64,000 nucleotides of DNA from Sphingomonadaceae bacterium (GCA_020850455.1 JADZEQ010000009.1:1-64000), one strand, 5' to 3'; positions 1 through 8,157 are shown, counted from the first letter of the stretch. A program made the numbers and translations. The notes: a model not told the origin generated them from the letters alone.

Positions 1-607
1 CAATGGGGGCAGACGCGGTGATGATACCGTCCGCCTGATCATAGCTGCCATATGTGCCGCGCAGGCGCAGCACCGGCACTTGCGGCAGCGAACGGGTCAC
101 ATATTTGACCGCACCGCCGATCGTGTTGCGGCCATACAGCGTACCCTGCGGCCCGCGCAGCACTTCGATACGTTCGACATCATAAATGTCGAGCACAGCG
201 GCCTGCGGACGGTTGAGGTATACATCGTCGAGGTAGATGCCGACACCCTGTTCAAAACCCGACACCGGGTCTTGTTGCCCGATACCACGGATGAAAGCCG
301 ACAACGTCGAATTGGTCGCGCGCGATGTTTCGAGCGTAGTGTTGGGGGCAAGATTGCCGATGTCGGTGATGTCGATCGCGCCGCGCTGTTCCAGCTGCTC
401 GCCCGAAAAGGCGCTGACAGCAATCGGCACGTCGATCAGGCTTTCTTCGCGCCGACGCGCGGTGACGATGATGTCGCCTTCGGGCGTGTCATCGTTGACG
501 ATAGCTTCTTCACTCGTGTCTTGCGCCAATGCTGGCGTTGCGACCAATGCGCCAAACGCCACCGATGCCAGCGCCCAAATGCGCAGATGATTTCGTACCA
601 ATGCCAT
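1..607 (-). CDS. TonB-dependent receptor, N-terminal part (cut by window edge)
   Basis: Outer-membrane receptor for energised uptake of a substrate that the sequence does not reveal. About 202 residues are visible. They begin with a signal peptide ending near ATPALAQ, followed by a TonB-box-like stretch (GDIIVTARRRE) and a plug domain with the typical order DVPIAVSAFSGEQL, FIRGIGQQD, GVGIYLDDVY and VLRGPQGTLYGRNTIGGAV. The start at 607 is preceded by GGGAGAG at good spacing. The beta-barrel lies beyond base 1. It is divergent from a TetR-type gene, with a perfect palindrome between the two starts, so it is probably controlled by that regulator. The plug resembles the large receptor family that is expanded in sphingomonads. 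Confidence 0.93.
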   Translation of the reverse strand, partial: MALVRNHLRIWALASVAFGALVATPALAQDTSEEAIVNDDTPEGDIIVTARRREESLIDVPIAVSAFSGEQLEQRGAIDITDIGNLAPNTTLETSRATNSTLSAFIRGIGQQDPVSGFEQGVGIYLDDVYLNRPQAAVLDIYDVERIEVLRGPQGTLYGRNTIGGAVKYVTRSLPQVPVLRLRGTYGSYDQADGIITASAPI

Positions 608-670
608 GATAGCTCTCCCGTCCCGTGGGTTGACGCAGCGACTTGCGCCATCTGATATGCCGCACTAATG

Positions 671-694
671 AAAGTTGAACCGAGTTTCAACTTT
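671..694. promoter_or_regulatory. Operator-like palindrome between TonB receptor and tetR
   Basis: AAAGTTGAA, six bases, TTCAACTTT: perfect 9-base arms. It lies 64 bases before the receptor start and about 32 bases before the preferred TetR start. Size and symmetry fit a TetR-family dimer site; that the adjacent TetR protein binds it is inference. Confidence 0.7.
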
Positions 695-725
695 GGACAT
701 GCCAAAGGGCAGCAGGAGAGTCAAT

Positions 726-1403
726 TTGACCAAAGAGCGTGTCCAGTTTGCAACAGAGCAGCGGGGCGGCAAGGTCACCAAGCCCGCTGAATCAGCAACA
801 CAAAATGCCGATGGCAGCCATATGCCGCGCACCCAGCGCGGGGTGCGCACACGCAACGCGCTGATCACTGCTGCCGCAGCGGAATTTGGTGAAAAGGGAT
901 TTCACGAAGGGTCAATCACCGGCATCACCCAGCGCGCGGGGGTGGCGCTCGGCAGTTTTTACACCTATTTCGAATCGAAGGACGCCATTTTCCGGGCGCT
1001 CGTCGCCACCATTTCGGGGCAGGTACGCGACTCGGTTGCCCCCGCCCTCGCGGAAGGGCGCAATGCCATCGACACCGAACTGGCGGCGCTCAAAACCTTC
1101 CTTGCCTTTGCGCGCGAACATCGTGAACTCTATCGCGTCATCGACGAGGCTGAGTTTATCGATCCTGATGGCTTTCGGCGCCATTATGAGGGGGCAGCCG
1201 GGCGCATCCTGTCGCGCCTGCGCAAGGGGGTAGATGAAGGGGCAATTCGCGCCGACGTCGGCGAAATAGAGGCCTGGGCGATCATGGGAATGAACGTATT
1301 TCTGGGGCTACGTTTCGCGGTTTGGGAAAAGTCAGAATCGGTGGAATCGATTGCCAGCGCCGCTAACCGCTTGCTTGCCAAGGGTATCTCCAACCCCAAA
1401 TAG
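726..1403 (+). CDS. TetR/AcrR-family transcriptional regulator
   Basis: DNA-binding repressor with an N-terminal helix-turn-helix at about residues 43-90. The recognition-helix region shows the family signature GSFYTYFESKD at 76-86. A divergent ligand-binding C-terminal half follows. The TTG at 726 is preferred because AGGAG sits seven bases before it. An upstream in-frame TTG at 675 would put the palindrome inside the gene, and ATG 822 would give a shorter, more typical N-terminus. The gene is divergent from the TonB receptor, and the shared palindrome suggests it controls both itself and the receptor. Its ligand is unknown. About 225 residues is normal for the family with a short N-terminal extension. 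Confidence 0.9.
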   Translation: MTKERVQFATEQRGGKVTKPAESATQNADGSHMPRTQRGVRTRNALITAAAAEFGEKGFHEGSITGITQRAGVALGSFYTYFESKDAIFRALVATISGQVRDSVAPALAEGRNAIDTELAALKTFLAFAREHRELYRVIDEAEFIDPDGFRRHYEGAAGRILSRLRKGVDEGAIRADVGEIEAWAIMGMNVFLGLRFAVWEKSESVESIASAANRLLAKGISNPK

Positions 1404-1417
1404 CTGCTGCAGCCACC

Positions 1418-1454
1418 AAAATAAACCCGGCCCATCACTGGGATGGAGCCGGGT
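1418..1454 (-). terminator. Rho-independent terminator for minus-strand transcript
   Basis: Read on the minus strand: ACCCGGC, inner stem CCATC/GATGG around CCAGT, then GCCGGGT followed directly by TTATTTT. The U-rich tail exists only on the minus strand, so it ends a transcript coming from the right, not the TetR gene. It starts one base after the stop of the small ORF at 1455-1655. Confidence 0.75.
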
Positions 1455-1655
1455 CTAAGTTTGCCATTCCGTCTTTGCCGGTCGGCGCCGAGCATCGACA
1501 AGGAATGTCTTCGGGTCGCAGGCAGGCGAATAACGCGCGCGACCGGACATAGTCGTGACTATCGTCACAACGGTGCCGTTTGTCGCGTGAATTTCGTATG
1601 AATGGTTCAAATCGGACGCAGATGTTGCAATTTTGGCGCGCTGCGATTCCGACAC
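1455..1655 (-). CDS. Small hypothetical protein (66 aa)
   Basis: I recognise no family. The 66-residue reading frame contains a short beta-rich-looking stretch (NGTVVTIVTTMSGR) and one Cys, and ends in a basic tail. Support comes mainly from context: its stop abuts a strong minus-strand terminator. The start is uncertain. GTG 1655 has no clear ribosome-binding site and no ATG occurs further upstream before an in-frame stop. The terminator may instead serve a non-coding transcript from the gene-free stretch to the right. Confidence 0.4.
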   Translation of the reverse strand: MSESQRAKIATSASDLNHSYEIHATNGTVVTIVTTMSGRARYSPACDPKTFLVDARRRPAKTEWQT

Positions 1656-2291
1656 AATGGCATCATTGCAGATCGCACATAAAATGATGGGCGCTGGCCC
1701 CGTCCCCGCTCGCTAGACATGTTGCCATATCCGCGCTTCGGTGACGCTGGTCAGCGCCCACTTCGCCGTTTGTCGGGGTTGGCTAGTCGCGCGGCCCATC
1801 CGGTGAGGGAAAATGGCCTGACATCCACACCCGCCCCGTTGCGGCGGTTGGCTTCGGCTTCTGGTAAGGTTTTGACACCCCCCATCGACCATCGCCTGAA
1901 CCCTTCATCGCGCCTGACGCCGGCTGCGCTTTCGCTAAGCCCTGCCCGTGACGCTCCGTCCGGTCCGGGAAAAAGATTTTGCCTTGTCGCTGACTACTGC
2001 GTCTCCGCCGCCAACGTCGATGCATCACCCTTTTCATGGAATTCGGATCACCCGGCCCCTTGCCATCCATGCTGCTGCGCCAAAGGCATCGCATCATCGG
2101 GCGGTTCGGTAGCGGTTGGGCTTTCGTCCTTCCGGTAAGACAGAAGCTGTCATGCTGCAGGCGAGTCGCAAAGGGGGATGACCGCGAATCATCCACAGCG
2201 CGCATGCAAAACTGTGGATAAATCCCATTTGGGGTAATATTGTTACGCCATTATCGCGTTGCCAGACTGTGCAGCACCGAATGGCTGGCGC
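1656..2291. other. 636-base stretch without a convincing gene
   Basis: Overlapping ORFs on both strands here have Arg/Pro-rich, low-quality translations and no family resemblance. I looked for the conserved cores of RNase P RNA, tmRNA and cobalamin riboswitches on both strands and did not see them. A small hairpin GACAG-AAG-CTGTC lies near 2141-2153, and two DnaA-box-like sites lie at 2189-2221 with an AT-richer stretch beyond. The content is otherwise unexplained. Confidence 0.5.
2189..2221. promoter_or_regulatory. Two facing DnaA-box-like sites
   Basis: TCATCCACA at 2189-2197 (one base off consensus) faces TGTGGATAA at 2213-2221, the exact reverse complement of TTATCCACA. An AT-richer stretch with GTAA-TATTG-TTAC follows to about 2245. 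Whether this is an origin, a DnaA-titration site or chance cannot be decided here. Confidence 0.4.
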
Positions 2292-3281
2292 TTATGCCCG
2301 CCCCAGATCACCCTTGCCCACCGTCCCGCTTGCCAGTTCGAGCATCTTGTCGAGGCTCCTTTTGGCGGCGAGGCGCAATTCTTCATCCATTTCGATGCGC
2401 GGTTCCAGGTCGCGCAACGCCAGATAGAGCTTTTCCACCGTGTTCAGCGCCATATATGGGCAAATATTGCAGTTGCAGTTGCCGTCCGCACCCGGCGCGC
2501 CGATAAAATGCTTGGCCGGCACCGCCTTTTGCATTTGGTGGATGATGTGCGGTTCGGTGGCGACAATCAGCGTGTCACCACCCATCGTCTTGGCAAAATT
2601 CAAAATGCCGCTGGTGGAACCAACATAGTCGGCATGGTCAATGATATGCGGCGGGCATTCAGGGTGTGCGGCGACGGGGGCACCGGGGTGCTGCGCTTTC
2701 AGCTTGAGCAGTTCTGTCTCGCTAAATGCTTCATGGACAATGCATACGCCGGGCCACAAGATCATCTCCCGGTCGAACTTACGGTTCAAATATCCACCCA
2801 GATGCCGGTCGGGACCAAAGATAATTTTTTGCTCGCGTGGAATTTGCGCGAGGATGGTTTCCGCGCTCGACGAGGTGACAATGACGTCCGACAGCGCCTT
2901 CACCTCCGCCGAACAATTTATATAGGTGAGCGCGATCGCATCGGGATGCAACGCGCGAAAGGCAGCAAAATCATCGGGCGGGCAGCTATCCTCCAGACTG
3001 CACCCCGCCTCCATATCCGGCAGGACAACGATTTTTTCAGGCGCCAGAATTTTCGCGGTTTCGGCCATGAATTTGACCCCGCAAAAGGCAATAACATCGG
3101 CATCGGTCGCCGCCGCCTTGCGCGATAGTTCGAGGCTGTCGCCCACAAAATCCGCCAGATCCTGTAACTCTGGCCGCTGATAATAATGGGCGAGGATGAC
3201 CGCGTTGCGCTCGCGCTTTAGCCGCGCGATTTCGGCGATCAGATCCAGTCCGGTGAGGTTTTGGCGGGGTTGGTCGGTCAT
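2292..3281 (-). CDS. nadA: Quinolinate synthase NadA
   Basis: Makes quinolinate from iminoaspartate and dihydroxyacetone phosphate in NAD synthesis, using a [4Fe-4S] cluster. The 329 residues carry NadA hallmarks: AHYYQRPELQDLADFVGDS near the start, FCGVKFMAETAKIL, INCSAEVKA with Cys123, AHPECP with Cys209, and a C-x-C-x2-C cluster at 269-274. These are the likely cluster ligands. The start at 3281 is chosen because homologous sequence begins there. A frame-open extension up to 3401 runs into the upstream gene and looks non-homologous. No nadB or nadC lies nearby. The gene follows a membrane-protein gene on the same strand after about 31 bases. Confidence 0.96.
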   Translation of the reverse strand: MTDQPRQNLTGLDLIAEIARLKRERNAVILAHYYQRPELQDLADFVGDSLELSRKAAATDADVIAFCGVKFMAETAKILAPEKIVVLPDMEAGCSLEDSCPPDDFAAFRALHPDAIALTYINCSAEVKALSDVIVTSSSAETILAQIPREQKIIFGPDRHLGGYLNRKFDREMILWPGVCIVHEAFSETELLKLKAQHPGAPVAAHPECPPHIIDHADYVGSTSGILNFAKTMGGDTLIVATEPHIIHQMQKAVPAKHFIGAPGADGNCNCNICPYMALNTVEKLYLALRDLEPRIEMDEELRLAAKRSLDKMLELASGTVGKGDLGRA

Positions 3282-3312
3282 GGCACCGCTATGGCCGCAC
3301 TCGCCCCCATGT

Positions 3313-4098
3313 TCAAGGGATGGCTCCCGGAATACCCAATGCCATGCCCGCAATATGTTCTGCCGGCTGTCCCGCCACCACCCACGCATATAGCGCGTCA
3401 CCCACGGGCGATGCCGACAGCATATGCGCCAAAATGATCGGCAATAGGATCAACATCACCCCCCACCACCATGTGGCATGGACACGCCCCACCTGCCGAT
3501 AATCGCGCGCCATGGCGAATAGGATGAACAGGATGCCGCACATCTGCGCCGCATCCCACGCATAGGGGGCGAGCAAAGGCATCGGCAACAGGCGGCCAAA
3601 CGCAGGACCAAGCAGCGATGCCATCCCCATATATTGGAGGCGCATGTGGGCGGCGCGGTCGCGGCGTTTGGCCAGCGCCAGCACGACCAACATGGCAAAG
3701 GCAAGAAGGCTCAAGGGATTGGCGATGAGGAAATATTGCGGTTGAAAGAAAAAGGGTGTGGCACCGCGCTGTATGACGTGCAGCGTTACCAAAATCCCAA
3801 GCGGGAGCATGGCAACCACCCAAAATGCGCCCAGCACACCCAGCGCGCGGTGGCGCGCGCGATAGCGCCCATCCGTTGCCGTAACCGCGCCGGTTCCAAG
3901 CCAGCTTTGCGCGACGAATATCGCCACCCAACCCATGAAGAAAAAAGCATGTAGGTGGACGAGCGTAGCCCCTGCCCCCGGCACGCCAAAACGCCAAGCC
4001 TGCAGACCAAAGCCAGCGATGACGCAGACCGCCACCACCAACGCGGCGCGGAAATAGAAGCGGGCACCCCCAGCATCAAACCGGGATTTTGCAGTCAT
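3313..4098 (-). CDS. Hypothetical integral membrane protein
   Basis: A 261-residue protein with about seven hydrophobic segments, for example residues near 17-35, 46-66, 87-108, 122-142, 186-198 and 209-228. The first loop has VHLHAFFFMGW, and a later one has RAAHMRLQYMGMASLLGPAFGR. The spacing of His residues in membrane segments recalls small haem-binding or DUF2306-like membrane proteins, but I cannot assign a family. The gene lies between the MBL hydrolase gene (24 bases upstream) and nadA and may be co-transcribed with both. The start at 4098 gives a sensible basic N-terminus before the first membrane segment. Confidence 0.75.
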   Translation of the reverse strand: MTAKSRFDAGGARFYFRAALVVAVCVIAGFGLQAWRFGVPGAGATLVHLHAFFFMGWVAIFVAQSWLGTGAVTATDGRYRARHRALGVLGAFWVVAMLPLGILVTLHVIQRGATPFFFQPQYFLIANPLSLLAFAMLVVLALAKRRDRAAHMRLQYMGMASLLGPAFGRLLPMPLLAPYAWDAAQMCGILFILFAMARDYRQVGRVHATWWWGVMLILLPIILAHMLSASPVGDALYAWVVAGQPAEHIAGMALGIPGAIP

Positions 4099-4122
4099 CG
4101 CCCTCTCCCCCCAATTGCTACG

Positions 4123-5037
4123 CTACTGATCCAGCGCCTGCCAGATATCGTCCTTGGCCGCCACCTTGCCCCGTCGTTCCAAGTCGATGAGGTGAGCCAG
4201 CACGCTGCGTCCCGCCGCACCTGTGAGCCGCGGGTCTAGCCCCTTGTACATCACCGCAACCATTGTTTCGATTGCGCGCGCGCCCTTGGCCAGTTCGCGC
4301 AAAATCTGTGCTTCGCGGCTCTTGCGATGGCCCAGCATACCGCGCACATATTGCTTGGTCTTGGTGATTGCGGGGCCATGTGCGGGGTAAAAAATGCGGT
4401 CATCGCGCGTATAGAGTCGCTCCAAACTCGCCATATATTGCGCCATATTGCCGTCGGGCGGACTGACCACGCTGGTTGACCATTGCATGACATGGTCGCC
4501 GGTAAAGAGCGCGCGCGTTTCACGTAGCGCATAACAAAGATGATTGCTGGTATGCCCCGGCGTTGCCACCGCCTCCAACGTCCAACCATCGCCGCGCACA
4601 ACATCACCGTCGACCAAAACCCGGTCGGGCGCATAATCAGGGTCAAATGCGGCATCCGCACGCGGCCCATCGTCGGCTATGACCAGCGGCTCGCAACCGA
4701 TAATTGGCGCGCCGGTTGCCGCCTTGAGCGGCGCGGCGGCGGGGCTGTGGTCACGGTGCGTGTGGGTGCATAATATGGCGATCAGCTGCTGATCGCCCAG
4801 CGCGCGCAAGATTGCATCGACATGACCTGCGCCAAAGGCATCTTTCGGATCACCGACGCTCAGCCCGCTGCCCGCCGGGCCGGGATCAATCACTGCCACA
4901 TCGCGTCCGGCCCCGACAATCCATGTCTGGGTGCCGGTGAAAGTATAGGGTGAGGGGTTGGGTGCAAGCAGGCGGCGCACCGCCGGTTCCAGCACCTCCA
5001 CCTCGCCTGCGCGTATCGTATCGGGCCAATCACTCAT
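4123..5037 (-). CDS. Metallo-beta-lactamase-fold hydrolase (LACTB2-like)
   Basis: Cytoplasmic binuclear-metal hydrolase. The 304-residue protein has the metal motif THTHRDH at 91-97, then ATPGHTSNHLCY and FTGDHVMQW carrying later ligands, and FYPAHGP near the end of the catalytic domain. A C-terminal helical part (EAQILRELAKGARAIETMV, DLERRGKV) matches the winged-helix tail of the LACTB2/RNase-like branch. The substrate is not revealed; thioester, nucleic-acid and lactone hydrolysis all occur in this family. No signal peptide is present. The gene starts a minus-strand run with the membrane protein and nadA. Confidence 0.88.
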   Translation of the reverse strand: MSDWPDTIRAGEVEVLEPAVRRLLAPNPSPYTFTGTQTWIVGAGRDVAVIDPGPAGSGLSVGDPKDAFGAGHVDAILRALGDQQLIAILCTHTHRDHSPAAAPLKAATGAPIIGCEPLVIADDGPRADAAFDPDYAPDRVLVDGDVVRGDGWTLEAVATPGHTSNHLCYALRETRALFTGDHVMQWSTSVVSPPDGNMAQYMASLERLYTRDDRIFYPAHGPAITKTKQYVRGMLGHRKSREAQILRELAKGARAIETMVAVMYKGLDPRLTGAAGRSVLAHLIDLERRGKVAAKDDIWQALDQ

Positions 5038-5084
5038 CGCACAACGCCATGCGATTTTGCTGATTGCTTTGCAAAAGGAAAAAG

Positions 5085-5119
5085 CCCCGGCGGCGTCAGA
5101 GGGGCAGACACCGCCGGGG
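5085..5119 (-). terminator. Rho-independent terminator after the M56 peptidase gene
   Basis: CCCCGGCGG-C-GTC pairs with GAC-A-CCGCCGGGG around a nine-base loop. On the minus strand the stem is followed by CTTTTTCCTTTT, so it terminates the blaI-M56 transcript just before the MBL gene. Confidence 0.85.
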
Positions 5120-5131
5120 AAAAGCTGACGA

Positions 5132-6862
5132 TCAGTCCAAAGCTTGGCTCAGCATGCGAATGCGCGCCTCTATCCGCGCAATGGCGCGGCGGATGCTGCG
5201 CGATTCACCAGACGAAGCAGGCGATACCCCGCGCAATTCATATAGTGCGGCGGTTAGCTCGCGTATCTCCACCTCCCGCGTCACGGCAGAAGGGCAAGCG
5301 ACGTCGGATTTTGCCGGATGCGATTGGTCGGCGGTGGGCGTATCCTCCCGCAAGGTCAAGGCAACCGGCGATTGCTGCCCCATATCACAGCTTGCCTGCA
5401 CCAACATCGCATTGTGCGCCAGAGCGGATGGCGCATCATCGCGATAGGCGATGGCGCTCAATACCGGCGCTGTTTCGGCAATTTCGGTTTCACGCGCCGC
5501 ATCGCGCGCTTCACGCCGCGCGGCGCTGCGTTGTTCGCGTACCGCGCTGCGCTGTTCGCGAACCGCCGCTGATGCTTGCGCCATTTGCGCCACCTGCATA
5601 CGCGGCGCTTCGGGCGCAGCGGGTGCGCTCGGCGGCGCGGCCGGCGCAACGGGGAGAGGGGGGAGGCTCAGCTGATCAACCTTGGCCGCAACCCACGGCA
5701 ACGCAATGGCATCGGCCGCAGCGATTTGCGGTGTTGCCCTATCCGCTGTGGCGACGCGCCGTGTCGCACGCGGCGCTGCAAGATCGCGGGACGTCGCCGC
5801 CGCCCTTGATAGGCGGGGTGCAACTTCAATTGCGGCGACCCGGGTGGGGGCCGGCCGTCGAACAACCTGTGGCAAGCTGACAAAACTGGGGGTTGCCGTA
5901 ATGCCAAGCGCCAGCATCAATGCCCCCACGCCCAAAAACTGCCCCGAAAAGCGGCGCAAGGGGCTGGGCTGCGGCTGCACCAACATGGTCAGGCGATCTT
6001 TCAACCCATCGCGCCCCAACATCGCAGCAACAAAGGCGGATGGACGGCCGCTCGCCGCCTTGGCCAACGCGCGCGCATAGGCGGGCGCAGACGCGCCGCC
6101 GACATGGCGCAACACATGGGCATCACACGCCGCCTCTTGATCAAAGCGAAAGGCGCGCCAAGCGTGGCGCATCAGCGGGTTGAACCAGTGGAGCGCGCCA
6201 AAAATAACCGCGACAACATTGGCCCATAAATCCCCCCGCGCATGGTGGGTGAGTTCATGTACGATGGCGAGGTCGCGTTCCTGTGCATTGAGCGCAAGGC
6301 GGCTTTCATGCGGCAGAACGACTGACCGGCGCAGCAACCCGACCGACAGCGGGCCGGAAATTGCACGGGTGCGCAATATCCGCACATCGCGTTGCCACCC
6401 GATGGTTTCGGCATCGGCCAAACGGCCAAGCAAGCGGCTATGCCCCCACAATTGACAGCCCAGATGGACCAACGCCCCGCCGAGCCACAATGTAACGATG
6501 ATGGTCGGGATATAGGCGACCCACGCGCCTGACTGTGTGGAAGGCAGCGCGGCGAGAAAATAGTCCGCCGACAAAATTGTTTCCCCATTGCTGCTATGCG
6601 CAACGAACAGGCGCGGCAACGCGGGCAGAAAATCGGCGGGCAACGGCGGCATTACCATACGCAGCGCAGGCAACAACCAGAGCGCATAGGCAAGGTGCGG
6701 ACCAAAAAGCCGCGCCACGGGGCGACGGATCAGCAGAACGATGGCACATAATATGGTCGATGCCAGCAGCGATTCGAGCAGCCAATTGCCCAAAACCACT
6801 GCGCAAAAACCGTCATAAAGGCCCGTCAGGCGGGCCAATATGGCACCACCTGTTTCGATCAT
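5132..6862 (-). CDS. BlaR1/MecR1-type M56 peptidase without penicillin-sensor domain
   Basis: Membrane zinc metallopeptidase of family M56 that partners a BlaI-type repressor. N-terminal hydrophobic segments lie near 28-46, 56-75 and 115-135. The zinc motif HELTH is at 202-206, followed by FNPLMRHAWRAFRFDQEAACD, whose acidic residues supply the third ligand. Another membrane segment lies near 305-325. The remaining C-terminus is Ala/Pro/Arg-rich, with a duplicated REQRSAVREQRSAARRE stretch, and contains no beta-lactam-binding serine domain. The signal it senses is therefore probably not a classical penicillin adduct. It overlaps the blaI-like gene by four bases (ATGA type), so the two are translationally coupled. 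Confidence 0.9.
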   Translation of the reverse strand: MIETGGAILARLTGLYDGFCAVVLGNWLLESLLASTILCAIVLLIRRPVARLFGPHLAYALWLLPALRMVMPPLPADFLPALPRLFVAHSSNGETILSADYFLAALPSTQSGAWVAYIPTIIVTLWLGGALVHLGCQLWGHSRLLGRLADAETIGWQRDVRILRTRAISGPLSVGLLRRSVVLPHESRLALNAQERDLAIVHELTHHARGDLWANVVAVIFGALHWFNPLMRHAWRAFRFDQEAACDAHVLRHVGGASAPAYARALAKAASGRPSAFVAAMLGRDGLKDRLTMLVQPQPSPLRRFSGQFLGVGALMLALGITATPSFVSLPQVVRRPAPTRVAAIEVAPRLSRAAATSRDLAAPRATRRVATADRATPQIAAADAIALPWVAAKVDQLSLPPLPVAPAAPPSAPAAPEAPRMQVAQMAQASAAVREQRSAVREQRSAARREARDAARETEIAETAPVLSAIAYRDDAPSALAHNAMLVQASCDMGQQSPVALTLREDTPTADQSHPAKSDVACPSAVTREVEIRELTAALYELRGVSPASSGESRSIRRAIARIEARIRMLSQALD

Positions 6863-7227
6863 TGACCCAGCCTGTCGATGATCATTTTCAATTCAGCAAT
6901 GTCACTATCGCTCAGCGCTTCCTGTTCGGCGAGTTGTGCGACCAACGGCGACACCCGCCCTTCAAACAGCCGGTCGACAAAGCGCCGTCCTTCGCGGGCG
7001 CGGTAATCCTCCCGCGCGATGAGCGGACGATAAAGAAAGCGACGACCATCTTGTTCGGTGGACAATGCGCCCTTGACCACCAGCCGCGCGAGCAAAGTCT
7101 TGACGGTCTGCAAGCTCCAGTCACGATAGGCGACCAATGCATCGGCCACGGCATTGGCTGTGATTGGCGCGCTGGACCAGACGACGTCCATCACCGCCAA
7201 TTCGGATTCGCTGATACGTTCGCGCAT
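6859..7227 (-). CDS. BlaI/MecI/CopY-family repressor
   Basis: Winged-helix repressor that is inactivated by proteolysis. The 122 residues show the family layout: ISESELAVMDVVW at the N-terminus, recognition helix DWSLQTVKTLLARLVVKG at about 36-53, wing region GRRFLYRPLI, and a dimerising C-terminal helix. ATG 7227 is chosen because AAGGG lies eight bases upstream. ATG 7233 and a GTG further up are alternatives. A perfect 14-base palindrome lies 42 bases before the start, and the M56 peptidase gene follows with a four-base overlap, so the pair forms a self-regulated two-gene switch. No beta-lactamase gene is adjacent. Confidence 0.93.
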   Translation of the reverse strand: MRERISESELAVMDVVWSSAPITANAVADALVAYRDWSLQTVKTLLARLVVKGALSTEQDGRRFLYRPLIAREDYRAREGRRFVDRLFEGRVSPLVAQLAEQEALSDSDIAELKMIIDRLGQ

Positions 7228-7268
7228 AACCATAACCCTTAGTCGAAACACCGATGCCACAACACCAA

Positions 7269-7282
7269 ACTACGCGCGTAGT
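7269..7282. promoter_or_regulatory. Perfect palindrome, probable BlaI operator
   Basis: ACTACGCGCGTAGT is its own reverse complement and lies just upstream of the blaI-like gene. BlaI-family sites are short dyads with TAC/GTA half-sites, so it is a good candidate for autoregulation. Confidence 0.75.
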
Positions 7283-7576
7283 CGTATGCCTGAAAATCCC
7301 ACGCTGTCAACGCGAAAGGCAAGTCGAGCCACGTCGCTGCTGCGGCGGGAAAGGCCAAAAAAAACGTCGGGATTATTTACACATCGGTCGAGGGGTTAAT
7401 TCGTGCTAACCATCACATCGCGCCAAAATCGGGGATTCCGTCGAACTGGCACGGCGCATGCATAACTATTATTGTTCCTGTAGGGTATTCGCCCACATGA
7501 AGCGGGTCGGCTCAGCTTGGTCCCTGACGCCGGCCCGCTTCAACCCGGAACTTCCCCTTATTTTTCGCTTATGCCC
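7283..7576. other. Gene-free stretch between blaI operator and grxD
   Basis: No credible ORF. It contains a hairpin at 7499-7541 (GAAGCGGG-T-CGGC against GCCG-G-CCCGCTTC) downstream of grxD on the minus strand. The stem is strong but lacks a U-rich tail, so it is a weak terminator candidate. The rest probably carries the blaI promoter region. Confidence 0.5.
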
Positions 7577-7903
7577 TTATTCCTTGCCGAACAGGCTGTG
7601 CAATTCCCCTGCTTCATACATTTCAAGCATGATGTCGCTGCCGCCGACAAATTCGCCTTTGACATATAGTTGGGGGATGGTTGGCCAATCTGAATAGGCC
7701 TTTATGCCATCACGGATTTCGCCGTCCTGAAGCACATCGACACTGGCGAATTCAACGCCAAGGTGGTTCAAAATCGACACCGCGCGATTGGAAAAGCCGC
7801 ACTGCGGGAACAGGGGCGTGCCCTTCATAAAGAGGACAACATCATCCTGGGTGATGATCTGCTTGATGCGGTCTGTCACATCATGGGTGGGAGCGTCAGT
7901 CAT
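7577..7903 (-). CDS. grxD: Monothiol glutaredoxin, Grx4 family
   Basis: Carries and delivers [2Fe-2S] clusters, usually together with a BolA partner. The 108-residue protein has the CGFS active site at 35-38, preceded by [13 protein letters not shown], then the [19 protein letters not shown] glutathione-binding region. The start at 7903 is supported by AGGAAG upstream and by length. A much longer open frame reaching 8176 only shadows bolA. It lies 23 bases downstream of bolA on the same strand, the usual pairing, which supports a joint role in iron-sulphur trafficking. Confidence 0.97.
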   Translation of the reverse strand: MTDAPTHDVTDRIKQIITQDDVVLFMKGTPLFPQCGFSNRAVSILNHLGVEFASVDVLQDGEIRDGIKAYSDWPTIPQLYVKGEFVGGSDIMLEMYEAGELHSLFGKE

Positions 7904-7926
7904 TTTACTTCCTATCCTATTTTCGT

Positions 7927-8157
7927 TCAGGGAATATCGGTTGTCAGTTGCAGCGCGTGGAGCACGCCGCCCATTCGTCCGCCTAGCGCCGCATAAACTG
8001 CCTGATGCTGGCGCACGCGCGGCATTCCGCGAAAACTTTCTGCGGTGACGCGCGCGGCATAATGGTCGCCATCCCCCGCGAGGTCGGTAATCTCCACCTG
8101 CGCATCGGGGATGGCGGCACGGATCAAGCCTGCGATTTCTTCGGCAGCCATCGCCAT
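7927..8157 (-). CDS. bolA: BolA-family protein
   Basis: Small protein that forms a [2Fe-2S]-bridged complex with monothiol glutaredoxins. The 76 residues show the class II KH-like BolA core: [43 protein letters not shown] and the C-terminal VLHALQL with the conserved His. The first of two in-frame ATGs (8157, 8151) is taken. It lies directly upstream of grxD and five bases downstream of the zeta-subunit gene, so all three are probably one transcript. A role as a DNA-binding regulator has also been proposed for this family. Confidence 0.95.
   Translation of the reverse strand: MAMAAEEIAGLIRAAIPDAQVEITDLAGDGDHYAARVTAESFRGMPRVRQHQAVYAALGGRMGGVLHALQLTTDIP

Noticed and set aside
1719-2205. Overlapping 139-140-residue ORFs on both strands
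   Set aside because: Arg/Pro-rich translations, no ribosome-binding site, no family resemblance; kept as a gene-free stretch.
3282-3401. N-terminal extension of nadA
   Set aside because: It runs into the upstream membrane-protein gene and lies outside the conserved NadA region.
7396-7410. CtrA-like site TTAA-N7-TAAC
   Set aside because: No gene starts nearby on the plus strand, and the nearest minus-strand start (blaI) is about 170 bases away with its own operator; a 15-base match with this many free positions can be chance.
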